Shown: one piece after another, positions 9,540 through 18,217 of the stretch
Numbering within the stretch: position 1 is the stretch's first letter
Layout of the letters: every line of letters begins with the position of its first letter
Source: Telluria beijingensis
Lineage (GTDB): Bacteria; Pseudomonadota; Gammaproteobacteria; Burkholderiales; Burkholderiaceae_D
Direction of reading: 5' to 3'
Assembly (NCBI RefSeq): GCF_030770395.1
Contig: NZ_CP132480.1
Coordinates: 2,730,855 to 2,794,854 of the forward strand
DNA length: 64,000 nucleotides
The notes under the pieces: model-generated
What the model saw: the letters and a program-made list of their open reading frames with translations, nothing else
The model's database searches: none
What the model was told of the DNA's origin: nothing
Made by a program: the position numbers and the translations under genes

Positions 9540-10478
9540 ATGGAACTCAAAGCGAATGTATTCGACACCCTGATCGTCGGCGGCGGCCCTGGCGGGCTGA
9601 CGGCCGCCATCTACCTGCACCGTTTCACCCGCAACGTCGTCCTGGTCGACAAGGGCAATAGCCGGCTCGGTTGGATTCCGGTCTCGCACAACTATCCGGG
9701 ATTCCCGGATGGAATCAACGGCAAGCTCTTGCTGGAGCAACTGCGCTGCCAGCTGGGTAATTATGGCGGCCACGTGCTCCCCGGCGAGATCGTTGACCTG
9801 CGCATCGAGGACGGCCTGTTCGTGGCCGATTGCTGCAGCCCCGAGGGCGACCTGACGGTGTTGCGCGCGCATACGGTGCTGCTGGCGACCGGCGTGGCCG
9901 ATGCCGGCATGCCGGTCGAGCGCTGGGAAGATGCCGTGGCGGCCGGCGCCGTGCGCCTGTGCCCCGTCTGCGATGGCTTCGACGTGATCGACAAGCGTAT
10001 CGCGGTGGCGACCTCCGAAGTCAATCCGGTGGGCCACGCGCTGTTCATGCGCAGCTTCAGCGCCGACGTGCTGCTGTTCGAGCGGGCCGGGACCTCGGCC
10101 GTCAATGACGAGGAAAAGCGCCAGCTGGACGCGGCCAACGTACGCCACATCACTTCGCCGCTGCTGGGCGTGACGTTGACCGACGACCTGCGGCCGGTGC
10201 TGCACACGCGCGACGGCGAGGACTACGAATGCGATGTGTTCTACCCGATGCTGGGCGAGTCGGCCCGTTCAAGCCTGGCGGCGGCGCTCGGCGCCGAGAC
10301 CGTCGAATGCGACAAGCTGCTGGTGGACGACCATTGCCGCACCTCGGTGCCGGGGCTGTTCGCCATCGGCGACGTCACGCGCGGCCTGAACCAGATCGCG
10401 GTGGCGGCGGGCCAGGCGGCGATCGCGGCCACCACCATCCACAATACACTGCCGTGGGCGCTGCGCACCCGCGCCTGA
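9540..10478 (+). CDS. Thioredoxin-reductase-like FAD oxidoreductase
   Basis: 312-residue flavoprotein of the TrxB fold. FAD-binding GGGPGG at 14-19 and the C-terminal FAD motif [18 protein letters not shown] are intact, and the redox pair C141-P-V-C144 is present. The second nucleotide-binding motif, normally GxGxxA for NADPH, reads [12 protein letters not shown] (156-167) and has lost its glycines, so NADPH may not be the reductant. This separates it from housekeeping TrxB. Possible substrates are a thioredoxin, ferredoxin or a small thiol; the sequence does not tell. It follows the CDF gene by 83 bases but need not be related. Confidence 0.8.
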   Translation: MELKANVFDTLIVGGGPGGLTAAIYLHRFTRNVVLVDKGNSRLGWIPVSHNYPGFPDGINGKLLLEQLRCQLGNYGGHVLPGEIVDLRIEDGLFVADCCSPEGDLTVLRAHTVLLATGVADAGMPVERWEDAVAAGAVRLCPVCDGFDVIDKRIAVATSEVNPVGHALFMRSFSADVLLFERAGTSAVNDEEKRQLDAANVRHITSPLLGVTLTDDLRPVLHTRDGEDYECDVFYPMLGESARSSLAAALGAETVECDKLLVDDHCRTSVPGLFAIGDVTRGLNQIAVAAGQAAIAATTIHNTLPWALRTRA

Positions 10479-10491
10479 CGGACCGGCCGGA

Positions 10492-11031
10492 TCAGCCCGC
10501 CGGCTCGGCTTTCGCCGCATCGTCGATCCCCATGCGCGAACGCGCCAGGTCCCAGTCCATCGCCCGCCACAGGTCGACCAGGCCGCGCGCCGTCACTTTC
10601 GGCAGCACCAACTCCGGGATATTCGACGCGACCCATCCCGCTTGCGGCTCGAAATCGCTGAAACGCACCTCGCCCTCGACTGCTTCCATGATGTCGGCCA
10701 GGCGGGCCTTGGCCAGGTCCAGGCCGGCGCCGTCCTCGGTCAGGTTCGTGCCGTACGCACCGCGCTCGAGGGAGGTGATGCCCGACTCGTACACCGTCGC
10801 CACCACCTTGCCTCCCACGCTGACCTGGGCATAGATCTGGTCGGGATTTGCCTTGCCATAGTTGTAGCTCGCTTCGATGCGGGCTGCGACCTGCTCTTCG
10901 TGCAACTTCAGCTCCGCGACAAATTCCTCGGGCATGGGGGTGGCAATCGTCGGCTTGGTCTTCGCGAGTTCGGTAAAGGAAGTCACCGGACTTTGCAGGC
11001 GATAGGGATTGGCGGAATCGATGCGGGACAT
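10492..11031 (-). CDS. Hypothetical protein
   Basis: 179 residues, not recognised. Start placed at MSRIDSANPYRLQSP because GGAG lies 7 bases before it; an ATG four codons upstream overlaps that site. No signal peptide or membrane segment. Mixed alpha/beta character, with a central part (QIYAQVSVGGKVVATVYESG) that looks like a beta-hairpin and a helical stretch LAKARLADIMEAVEGEV. Cytoplasmic and soluble by composition. It converges on the flavoprotein gene with a 13-base gap and has no clear partners. Confidence 0.75.
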   Translation of the reverse strand: MSRIDSANPYRLQSPVTSFTELAKTKPTIATPMPEEFVAELKLHEEQVAARIEASYNYGKANPDQIYAQVSVGGKVVATVYESGITSLERGAYGTNLTEDGAGLDLAKARLADIMEAVEGEVRFSDFEPQAGWVASNIPELVLPKVTARGLVDLWRAMDWDLARSRMGIDDAAKAEPAG

Positions 11032-11142
11032 GATCTGCTCCATTAATAAGATTAAATTGGCAAACGTTTTATGCAATCCATTGCCAGCTTAAAACTATTC
11101 GGAGGACGTCGATCGCCTGAGCAGCCGACGATTTCACCCCTC

Positions 11143-11775
11143 TTACGGCGCGTTTGACGCCAGCGCGATACGACGCCGGATCTGTTCGGCCGCCGCGGTA
11201 TCGCCCGCTGCTTTGGCGCGCTGTTCCTGCACGCCCAGCCAGGTCAGCAAGGGCCGACGCCAACCCTGGTTCGAGGCGGTGTCGACGGCGAGCACGATAC
11301 CCTGCGGCGTCATGCGTCCGGCCTTGAACAGCGCCCCGGACGCGACCAGGCGCGACAGCGGGTCCTCGATCTTGTCGATCGCGCCGCTGGTCACCACGGC
11401 GCGATGCTGCTCGGGCAGCTGCGCCACGTCCAGGCCATCCCACTGCCCCGCCAGGTAGGCGGCGTAGGCGCGCTGGGCGGGCGTCGCGTCCGCCGCCAGC
11501 GCCGCGTAACCGGGGCAATCCTCGAACACCAGGCTGGCTGCCTGCGCCGCACAGCGCACCAGTTCCACCTGCGCCACGTGGTCCAGGCGGCCGGTGGCCG
11601 CCGTCTCGGCCCGCGCCTCGCGGAATTCGGCGGCCGACGCCGCGGTATGGCCTTTCAGGTAATCGTCGACCGAGGCGTCGAGCGCACCCTTGGCATTGGC
11701 CTGCCAGTCGGGCGGCAAGGGTTTGCTGGCGCAGCCGGCCAGCACGGCGGCGATCAGGATGAATGCGGTTTTCAT
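11143..11775 (-). CDS. Putative lipoprotein of the MCE locus
   Basis: 210-residue protein with a lipoprotein signal peptide: MKTAFILIAAVLAGCASKP, lipobox LAGC with acylated Cys15. The mature part is Ala-rich and helical with a TPR-like rhythm (AEFREARAETA, YAAYLAGQWDGLDVAQLP), not the usual PqiC/MlaC fold. Its start overlaps the end of the MlaD gene by 4 bases, so it is translated with it and probably serves the same transporter at the outer or inner membrane. Exact role unknown. Confidence 0.8.
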   Translation of the reverse strand: MKTAFILIAAVLAGCASKPLPPDWQANAKGALDASVDDYLKGHTAASAAEFREARAETAATGRLDHVAQVELVRCAAQAASLVFEDCPGYAALAADATPAQRAYAAYLAGQWDGLDVAQLPEQHRAVVTSGAIDKIEDPLSRLVASGALFKAGRMTPQGIVLAVDTASNQGWRRPLLTWLGVQEQRAKAAGDTAAAEQIRRRIALASNAP

Positions 11776-12719
11776 GGAAGCTTGATCTCCTGGCTGCTAC
11801 GGGCGAATGGCCACTTGCGGTTGATTTCCTCGACCAGCCGGTTCACCTTGCGCAGGCTGGCGTCGACTTCTCCGCGCAGGGCGCCCAGGTCTTCGGTGGC
11901 TTCGCGGGTATTGGCGCCGACCGCCTGGGCCTCGACCAGCACCGCGTCGACCTTCTTCAGCGTCGTCGATGCATCCTGCAGCACCACGTCCAGCTGGCGG
12001 ATCGCCGCCTGCGTATCGTCCATCACGCCGGCCTTGCCGAACACGCGCTGGTCGGCCTTGGCCAGGATCGCATTGACGCGGTCCAGCGCCTCCATGAGCT
12101 TCTTCGCCTCTTCGTCGCCGCCCAGGGCGCCACCGAGCACGCCATAGCGGCCCGACATGCGGCCCGTCACCGCCGACAGGTTGGCCAGGCTGGCATTCAC
12201 GTCCGAGCCCGAGGCGGTCATGGTTTCCAGGTTTTCCAGCAGCGCGCGCGCGGTGGCGACGATGCGCGGGATCTCGGCGGTGGCGTCGCCGCGCAGCACG
12301 GTGCGGGTCGAATTGGGCGGCAGCGGTTCGTCGGTCAGCACGCCGGTGTATGCCCGCAGGCGGGTCTCGCCGACGATGCTCGACTCCAGCGTGAACACGC
12401 TCGAGGCGCGCAGCCACTTGGCGTCCTTGCTCTGCACGTCGACCGTGATCTGCACCTTGCCGTCGTCGCCCAGGTCGACCTGGCGGACGCGCCCGATCGG
12501 AAAGCCGGCGAAGGTCATGTCCATGCCGGGGATCACGCCGGACGAATCCTCGGCCACCAGGGTCAGGCGCTGGGTCGGCTCGAACACGCCGCGCGCATAC
12601 ATCACGTACAGCACGAAGGCGGCGATCAACAGGCCGAGCAGCACCAGGACGATCGTCGCCTTGGCTTCGACGTTCTTCGGTTCGTCGGGGATGGAGGGGT
12701 CGGGAGTCAGGTCCGGCAT
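11772..12719 (-). CDS. MlaD/MCE-domain protein
   Basis: 315 residues. One N-terminal membrane anchor (about 21-42, ATIVLVLLGLLIAAFVLYVM) is followed by an MCE domain (about 50-130) with the core phrase GMDMTFAGFPIGRVRQVDL. The C-terminal half (140-300) is a long helical, coiled-coil region. MCE proteins form hexameric rings that carry lipids between inner and outer membrane with an MlaE permease and MlaF ATPase. The permease is the next gene upstream (19-base gap) and a lipoprotein overlaps downstream. No ATPase gene is adjacent. Confidence 0.9.
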   Translation of the reverse strand: MPDLTPDPSIPDEPKNVEAKATIVLVLLGLLIAAFVLYVMYARGVFEPTQRLTLVAEDSSGVIPGMDMTFAGFPIGRVRQVDLGDDGKVQITVDVQSKDAKWLRASSVFTLESSIVGETRLRAYTGVLTDEPLPPNSTRTVLRGDATAEIPRIVATARALLENLETMTASGSDVNASLANLSAVTGRMSGRYGVLGGALGGDEEAKKLMEALDRVNAILAKADQRVFGKAGVMDDTQAAIRQLDVVLQDASTTLKKVDAVLVEAQAVGANTREATEDLGALRGEVDASLRKVNRLVEEINRKWPFARSSQEIKLP

Positions 12720-12738
12720 GGGGTTCTCGTTCGGGAAT

Positions 12739-13545
12739 TCAGATGTATTTCAGCGCCAGCGAACCGGCTTCGATCACGATCAGCACGAACAGCAGGCGCA
12801 GCGCGCCAGGCTGCACGCTGGTCGCCAATGCGCGCGGATAGCGCTGCAGCTCGAGGACGGCGGCGGTCGGGATCAGGGCCACGGCCAGGCCGAACAGCAC
12901 CGTCTTGAGCACGAAGCCGGCCGTGACCACCGGCGCGAACACGCGGCCCACGGTGCGGGTGTAGTCCGGGATGCCCCACGGCGAAAAGCCGTAGACGTTC
13001 AGGTAGGCCAGCAACAGCACGACGATCGAGGTGACCATCGCCAGCGACAGGACCGCGACCGCGTTGGCGATCAGCTGCGGAACCAGGTCGCGCCGCACCC
13101 GGCGCAGCGCCTCGTCGCTGGCGGCGCGGATCGACAGGCCGGAACGCGCGAGGCCCAGGGCCGAGGCGTCGAAGGCCATGCTGGCGCGCAGGGCCACGAA
13201 CAGCGCCGCCGACAGCGGGATCAGCTCCAGCACCAGCACCCGCACCACCATCTCGAGCGCGAAACCAGAGAGGCCATAGCTCTTGGCCGTGACCAGCACG
13301 ATGCGGATGATCACCAGGCTGACCAGGCACGAGGCGAGCGTAAACCAGGGCAGCACCTGCCAGGTGCTGGCGTGGATGTGGCGCGCCGTGGCGTGGAAGC
13401 TGGCGTGTTTCCAGGTGGAGGGCGAGAGCGCCGTGACGACGGCGACCGCGCCCAGGTGGATCATGTACCACCAGCTGCGCACGTAGCGCGCCAGGTGGGC
13501 GAACCAGAGGTTCGGTCGGGCGATGGGAGTAGTCGTTCGCGGCAT
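12739..13545 (-). CDS. MlaE-family ABC transporter permease
   Basis: 268 residues from MPRTTTPIARPNLWF; a TTG 48 bases upstream is a weaker start. At least five hydrophobic segments, with the MlaE pattern of a central ELIPLSAALFVALRASMAFD and a C-terminal ALRLLFVLIVIEAGSLALKY. It should form the membrane channel of an MCE lipid transporter with the MlaD-like protein downstream. The cognate ATPase is not in the window; an MlaF elsewhere in the genome probably serves it. Confidence 0.87.
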   Translation of the reverse strand: MPRTTTPIARPNLWFAHLARYVRSWWYMIHLGAVAVVTALSPSTWKHASFHATARHIHASTWQVLPWFTLASCLVSLVIIRIVLVTAKSYGLSGFALEMVVRVLVLELIPLSAALFVALRASMAFDASALGLARSGLSIRAASDEALRRVRRDLVPQLIANAVAVLSLAMVTSIVVLLLAYLNVYGFSPWGIPDYTRTVGRVFAPVVTAGFVLKTVLFGLAVALIPTAAVLELQRYPRALATSVQPGALRLLFVLIVIEAGSLALKYI

Positions 13546-13619
13546 GGACGGAATGATACTTGGTCGGCAGGGGTGTGGGCGCGTTCGTGACAAATGATTA
13601 CGTTCGTGGGGGGCGGCTG

Positions 13620-13747
13620 ACTTGGGTTCCCGCCAAGGCGCCCGGCGAGGGCGGGAACGACGTTGTTCGAGCAGGTCGATAAGCCTGCTGATTCAACTTC
13701 GTTCACGTCCTAATGCACGTCGTTCCCGCGAAGGCGGGAACCCAAGT
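13620..13747. repeat. Second inverted pair of REP-like repeats
   Basis: The same element as at 5425-5529. Here the reverse copy comes first (13620-13664, ACTTGGGTTCCCGCC... with an internal insertion, ending ACGACGTT) and the forward copy second (13717-13747, ACGTCGTTCCCGCGAAGGCG then GGAACCCAAGT). The pair fills the gap between relA and the permease gene (13546-13759), which I read as non-coding. Confidence 0.85.
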
Positions 13748-13759
13748 TCACACGCCCAC

Positions 13760-16000
13760 CTACTGCCTTCTCGCTTCCATCACCCCCGACACCTCCATGA
13801 TCGCCGCCAGCGCCTTCTGCGCCTGCGCCGTCGACCCGATCTCCGCCGTGAACACCATCCGCGCCTGGCCCTTGGCGCTCTGGGTGTTCACCCCGATCAC
13901 ATTGATCTTCTCGCGCGAGAACACCTCGGAGATATCGCGCAGCAGGCCCTGGCGGTCCTGCGCCAGGATGAACAGGTCGACCGGGTACACGGTCTCGATC
14001 CCGGCCGTGCCCCACTCCACCTGGATCACGCGCTCGGGCGACTTGGCCTGCATCTCGGCGAAGTTCTTGCAGCTGAGGCGGTGGATCGAGACGCCCTTGC
14101 CGCGCGTGACGAAGCCGACGATCGGGTCCGGCGGCGCCGGCTTGCAGCACTTGGCCAGCAAGGTCATCAAGCCCTCGGTGCCGACCACCAGCACGCCCGA
14201 CTTGGCGCCCTGCTCCACGCTCGAGGCGCGGCTCTTGTTGACGACCGCCGCGTCTTCCACGGGCGCCGGCTCGGCATTCTCGTGCAGCGCCGCCTCTACA
14301 TGGCGCAGGCTGAACTTGTCCTTGCCGACCTCGATGAACAATTCGTCCACCTTGGCGAAGCCGAGCTTGTGCGCCAGCAGCTCGAGGTTGACCGCGGTCT
14401 TGCCCTCGCGCTGCAGGGATTTCTCGACGGCGGCGCGGCCCTGGGCCAGGGTCTCGGCCTGGTCCAGCGCATGGAACCAGGCGCGGATCTTGGACCGGGT
14501 ACGACTGCTGGCCGCGTAACCGGGACTGAGCCAGTCGCGCGACGGCCCCTGGCCGACGCTGCCGCCCTTGGCGGTGATGATCTCGCAGGTCTGGCCGTTC
14601 TTGAGCTGGGTATTCAGCGGCACCATCGTGCCGTCGATCTTGGCGCCGCGGCAGCGGTGGCCCACGTCGCTGTGCAGGTGGTAGGCAAAGTCGATCGGCG
14701 TCGCGCCGACCGGCAGTTCCAGCACCCGCGCCTGCGGCGTCAGCACGAAGATGCGGTCGTCCAGGCTGGTCGCCTTGAGCTTCTCGACCCATTCCTTCTG
14801 CAGGTCTTCCTGGCCGGCCACGGCGTCGGTGACGTCGGTCTTCCAGGCCAGCAGCTGGCGCAACCAGGCGATCTTTTCGTCGTAGGCCTGGCTCTTGAAG
14901 TTCGAGCCGCCTTCTTCCTTGTAGCGCCAGTGGGCCGCGATGCCGTACTCGGCGAAGTTGTGCATCTCGAGGGTGCGGATCTGCACCTCGAGCGGCCGCC
15001 CGTCGTCGGCCGTCACCACCGTGTGCAGCGAGCGGTAGCCGTTCGGTTTCGGGCGCGAGATATAGTCGTCGAACTCCTTCGGCACCGGGGTCCAGATATT
15101 GTGGATCACGCCCAGCACCGTGTAGCAGGTCTTGATGTCGGCCACGATCACGCGGAAGGCGCGCACGTCGTACAGCTCGGTGAAATCGAGCTCCTTGCCG
15201 CGCATCTTGCTCCAGATGCTGTAGATGTGCTTGGGCCGGCCCGACACCTCGGCCTTGATGCCGGCTGCCGCCAGCTCGCTTTGCAGGCGCTCGATCGACG
15301 AAGCCACGAAGCTTTCGCGCGACATGCGCTTTTCTTCGAGCATCTTCGCGATGCGTTTATACGTGTCCGGTTCGATGAAGCGGAAAGCCAGGTCTTCCAG
15401 CTCCCATTTCAGCTGCCAGATGCCGAGGCGGTTGGCCAGCGGCGCATAAAAGTCCAGCACCTCGCGGCCATAGGCGCGCGTGACGTCGTCGAAGCGTTTA
15501 TGTTCGGCGAAGTAACGCAGGGTGGCGGCGCACGAGGCCAGCCGCATCAGCACCACGCGCATGTCGGTGGCCATCGCCAGCAGCATCTTGCGCAGGGTCT
15601 CGTTCTGGGCCGCGGCCTGCTGGGCCGCGTTCTTGCCGCTGCCCACCGGCGCCTGGCCGACGGTCAGGTCGCGCAGGCGGATCAGCTGGTGCACGCCCTG
15701 CACCAGCGCCGCGACCTCGGGGCCGAAGCGCTCCTCGATCGTACCGAAGGTGGAGGGCTCCATCAGCGCCAGCTCGAACAGCAGGCCGGCGATGCGGGTC
15801 TCGGCGTCGGTGTTCAGGTAGGCCAGCGTGCCGGCCGCCCCGAGCGAGAATTCGAAGGCGCCCTGGCCCGAGGCCGCGACCCGCTCGCCGTAGCCGGCTT
15901 CGGCGTAGTCGAGCGCCGCGTGCACGCGCACGCAGTCGTCCAGGCTCAGGCCCTGGACCAGGCCGCTATTGACGTCGCCCAGCAGGGCGGTCGATACCAT
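13760..16000 (-). CDS. relA: RelA, (p)ppGpp synthetase (synthetase-only)
   Basis: 746-residue long RSH protein that makes (p)ppGpp on ribosomes holding uncharged tRNA. The N-terminal HD-like domain has lost its catalytic HD pair (around residue 75-82 it reads FELALMEP), so hydrolase activity is not expected. The synthetase domain has EFDDYISRPKPNGYRSLHT at 309-327; the acidic EXDD motif marks RelA rather than SpoT. Downstream are TGS (DDRIFVLTP...), a helical region, the Cys-containing ZFD/CC region (LLAKCCKP, HRLSCKNF) and a C-terminal ACT domain. A separate SpoT should exist elsewhere. Confidence 0.96.
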   Translation of the reverse strand: MVSTALLGDVNSGLVQGLSLDDCVRVHAALDYAEAGYGERVAASGQGAFEFSLGAAGTLAYLNTDAETRIAGLLFELALMEPSTFGTIEERFGPEVAALVQGVHQLIRLRDLTVGQAPVGSGKNAAQQAAAQNETLRKMLLAMATDMRVVLMRLASCAATLRYFAEHKRFDDVTRAYGREVLDFYAPLANRLGIWQLKWELEDLAFRFIEPDTYKRIAKMLEEKRMSRESFVASSIERLQSELAAAGIKAEVSGRPKHIYSIWSKMRGKELDFTELYDVRAFRVIVADIKTCYTVLGVIHNIWTPVPKEFDDYISRPKPNGYRSLHTVVTADDGRPLEVQIRTLEMHNFAEYGIAAHWRYKEEGGSNFKSQAYDEKIAWLRQLLAWKTDVTDAVAGQEDLQKEWVEKLKATSLDDRIFVLTPQARVLELPVGATPIDFAYHLHSDVGHRCRGAKIDGTMVPLNTQLKNGQTCEIITAKGGSVGQGPSRDWLSPGYAASSRTRSKIRAWFHALDQAETLAQGRAAVEKSLQREGKTAVNLELLAHKLGFAKVDELFIEVGKDKFSLRHVEAALHENAEPAPVEDAAVVNKSRASSVEQGAKSGVLVVGTEGLMTLLAKCCKPAPPDPIVGFVTRGKGVSIHRLSCKNFAEMQAKSPERVIQVEWGTAGIETVYPVDLFILAQDRQGLLRDISEVFSREKINVIGVNTQSAKGQARMVFTAEIGSTAQAQKALAAIMEVSGVMEARRQ

Positions 16001-16009
16001 ATGAACGGT

Positions 16010-16360
16010 TTAACGCAGGCCGGCGACGACGCAGACCTCTACCAGGCAGGCAGGGTTGGCGAGCTTCGCTTCGACCGTCGCGCGCGGCGGGGTGTGGCCC
16101 TGGGCGACCCATTCGTCCCACACGCTGTTCATGCCGGGGAAGTTGTCCATGCTGGAGATGAAGATCTGGCAGCTGAGGATGCAGGTCTTGTCGCTGCCGG
16201 CTTCGGTCAGCAGGCGGTCGACGTGGCCCAGCACTTCGCGCATCTGGCCCTCGATGCCCTGGCTGGTGTCTTCGGCGATCTGGCCGGCGAGGTAGACGGT
16301 GTCATTGTAGATGGCCACTTCGGACAGGCGTTTGCCTACGTGCAGTCGTTTGATTTCCAT
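16010..16360 (-). CDS. RidA/YjgF/UK114-family protein
   Basis: 116 residues. Chorismate-mutase-like fold of the Rid family, which hydrolyses reactive enamine/imine intermediates from PLP enzymes. Start at MEIKRLHVGKRLSEVA; YLAGQIAED and the conserved Arg in PPRATVEAKL (R93, equivalent to the catalytic Arg105 of E. coli RidA) are present. The ending PACLVEVCVVAGLR is typical. It starts 44 bases after the alpha/beta hydrolase stop and stops 9 bases before relA. It resembles the RidA-like subfamily rather than canonical RidA. Confidence 0.88.
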   Translation of the reverse strand: MEIKRLHVGKRLSEVAIYNDTVYLAGQIAEDTSQGIEGQMREVLGHVDRLLTEAGSDKTCILSCQIFISSMDNFPGMNSVWDEWVAQGHTPPRATVEAKLANPACLVEVCVVAGLR

Positions 16361-16404
16361 GATCTCTTTCTTGTATGTGTATGTGTAAAACGAACCCGAT
16401 GGGC

Positions 16405-17283
16405 TCAACCGAGGAGAAATTCGCGCGCGATCGCGATCTGGTCGTCGTGCACGAAGGTCGGCGCATGGCCCACCCCGGGGATTTCGACCAGGCGCGGACG
16501 CGGTCCGCGTTGCGTCATCTGCTGCGCGGTCTCGCGCGACAGCAGGTCGGAATGCTCGCCGCGCACCAGCAAGGTGGGGCAGCGGATCGCATCCCAGGCC
16601 GCCCATAGCGCGGCCTCGTCCAGGGCGGCGCGTTCCGGGGTGATGGCCCGGAACGGCTGCGCCAGGTTCAAGTCGTAGTGGCGCTCCCACTGGCCGTCGC
16701 TGCCCTGGCGCAGCACGTCGGCGGCCAGCTTGCGCCATTCGTCGTCGGAGTGCGGCCCGAACGATGCCGAGACCGCCTTCACGAATTCGGCGCCGGCGGC
16801 AAAGCTCGGGAAGCGCACATCCTGGCCGATGTAGTCGCCGATGCGCTGCAGCGCCGCGCCGTCGAGCACCGGACCGATATCGTTGAGCACCAGCTTCTTC
16901 ACCGGGCTGTCCTCGAGCGAGGCCAGCGCCATGCCGATCAGGCCACCCATCGAGGTGCCGAACCAGGCGACGTCTTCATTGCCGGCGCGCGCCGTGACGC
17001 GCGCCACCAGGGTCACCATGTCGGCCACGTATTGCGGCACCGTGTAATAGGCCGGATCGCGCAGGCGGCCCGAGCGGCCACGGCCCACGATGTCCGGGCA
17101 TACCACGCGGTACTCGCCACACAGGGCGCGCGCCAGGTGGTCGAAGTCGTCGCCGACACGGGTCACGCCATGCACGCACACCAGCACCTTCGGATTGTCC
17201 GCGTCGCCCCATTCCTTGTAGGCGACGCGGTGCAGCCCGGCCGGCGAGCTGCACTGGACGCTGTTTAATCTGGGTTCAGACAT
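16405..17283 (-). CDS. Alpha/beta hydrolase
   Basis: 292-residue cytoplasmic hydrolase, start at MSEPRLNSVQCSSPAGLHRV. Nucleophile elbow GTSMGG, oxyanion region VCVHGVTRVGDDF, acid near LVRGEHSDLLS and catalytic His in GVGHAPTF. These give a complete Ser-Asp-His set. The family includes esterases, lactonases and haloperoxidase-like enzymes; the substrate cannot be read from sequence. Divergent from bdhA with a 132-base spacer and followed by a RidA gene. Confidence 0.87.
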   Translation of the reverse strand: MSEPRLNSVQCSSPAGLHRVAYKEWGDADNPKVLVCVHGVTRVGDDFDHLARALCGEYRVVCPDIVGRGRSGRLRDPAYYTVPQYVADMVTLVARVTARAGNEDVAWFGTSMGGLIGMALASLEDSPVKKLVLNDIGPVLDGAALQRIGDYIGQDVRFPSFAAGAEFVKAVSASFGPHSDDEWRKLAADVLRQGSDGQWERHYDLNLAQPFRAITPERAALDEAALWAAWDAIRCPTLLVRGEHSDLLSRETAQQMTQRGPRPRLVEIPGVGHAPTFVHDDQIAIAREFLLG

Positions 17284-17415
17284 CGTGACTCCATCATGAC
17301 AATATGCACCTGCCGGTTGGCGGCGGCTCGGCAATTCACCATCGCAAAGGCGTTGCGATTAGAATTCTACCAATTCTGAAGAAGTTCCCCCGATCACCTT
17401 CACATAGAGGACTCC

Positions 17416-18210
17416 ATGAAATCCAGCACGCTCAGTGGCAAAACGGCTCTCGTCACCGGTTCGACCTCGGGCATCGGCCTCGGGATCGCCCGCTCGCTGG
17501 CCGAGCAAGGCGCCAACATCGTGTTCAACGGCTTCGGCGACGCCCAGCAGATCGAGAAGCTGTACACCGACACCGGCGCCGAGTTCGGGGTGCAGACGGC
17601 CTACCACAATGCCGATATGTCGAAGCCGGACGAGATCGAGGCCATGATGGCCTATGCGCAAGAGAAATTTGGCGGCGTCGATATCCTGGTCAACAATGCC
17701 GGCATCCAATACGTGGCCTCGGTCGAGGACTTCCCCACCGAGAAATGGGACGCCATCATCGCGATCAACCTCAGCTCGGCCTTCCACACGACCCGCCTGG
17801 CCCTGCCCGGCATGAAGCAGAAGAACTGGGGCCGCATCATCAACCTGGCCTCGGTGCACGGGTTGGTGGGTTCGGTGCAGAAATCGGCCTATGTCGCCGC
17901 CAAGCACGGCCTGATCGGCTTGACCAAGGTGACGGCGCTCGAGACGGCCCAGACCGGCGTGACGGCCAACGCGATCTGCCCCGGCTTCGTGCTGACCCCG
18001 CTGGTGCAGAAGCAGGTCGACGACCGCGCCGCGCGCGACGGGCTGGACAACGATGCGGCGCGCCGCGCGCTGCTGTCCGAGAAACAGCCGTCCGGCGAAT
18101 TCGTCACGCCGGAAGAACTGGGCGCGCTGGCCGTGTTCTTCTGCAGCCCGGCGGCCGACCAGGTTCGCGGCGTGGCCTGGAATATGGATGGGGGCTGGGC
18201 TGCGCAGTAA
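17416..18210 (+). CDS. bdhA: 3-hydroxybutyrate dehydrogenase
   Basis: 264-residue short-chain dehydrogenase that interconverts (R)-3-hydroxybutyrate and acetoacetate with NAD. N-terminal TGSTSGIGLGIA cofactor motif, NNAGIQ, catalytic Ser/Tyr/Lys with YVAAK, and the BDH-type C-terminus PEELGALAVFFCSP...GVAWNMDGGW. SD GAGGA is 5 bases before the ATG. With scoAB (24-26 kb) it completes a route from 3-hydroxybutyrate to acetoacetyl-CoA, as used in polyhydroxybutyrate turnover. The AraC gene follows after 7 bases. Confidence 0.94.
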   Translation: MKSSTLSGKTALVTGSTSGIGLGIARSLAEQGANIVFNGFGDAQQIEKLYTDTGAEFGVQTAYHNADMSKPDEIEAMMAYAQEKFGGVDILVNNAGIQYVASVEDFPTEKWDAIIAINLSSAFHTTRLALPGMKQKNWGRIINLASVHGLVGSVQKSAYVAAKHGLIGLTKVTALETAQTGVTANAICPGFVLTPLVQKQVDDRAARDGLDNDAARRALLSEKQPSGEFVTPEELGALAVFFCSPAADQVRGVAWNMDGGWAAQ

Positions 18211-18217
18211 GCCCGGG

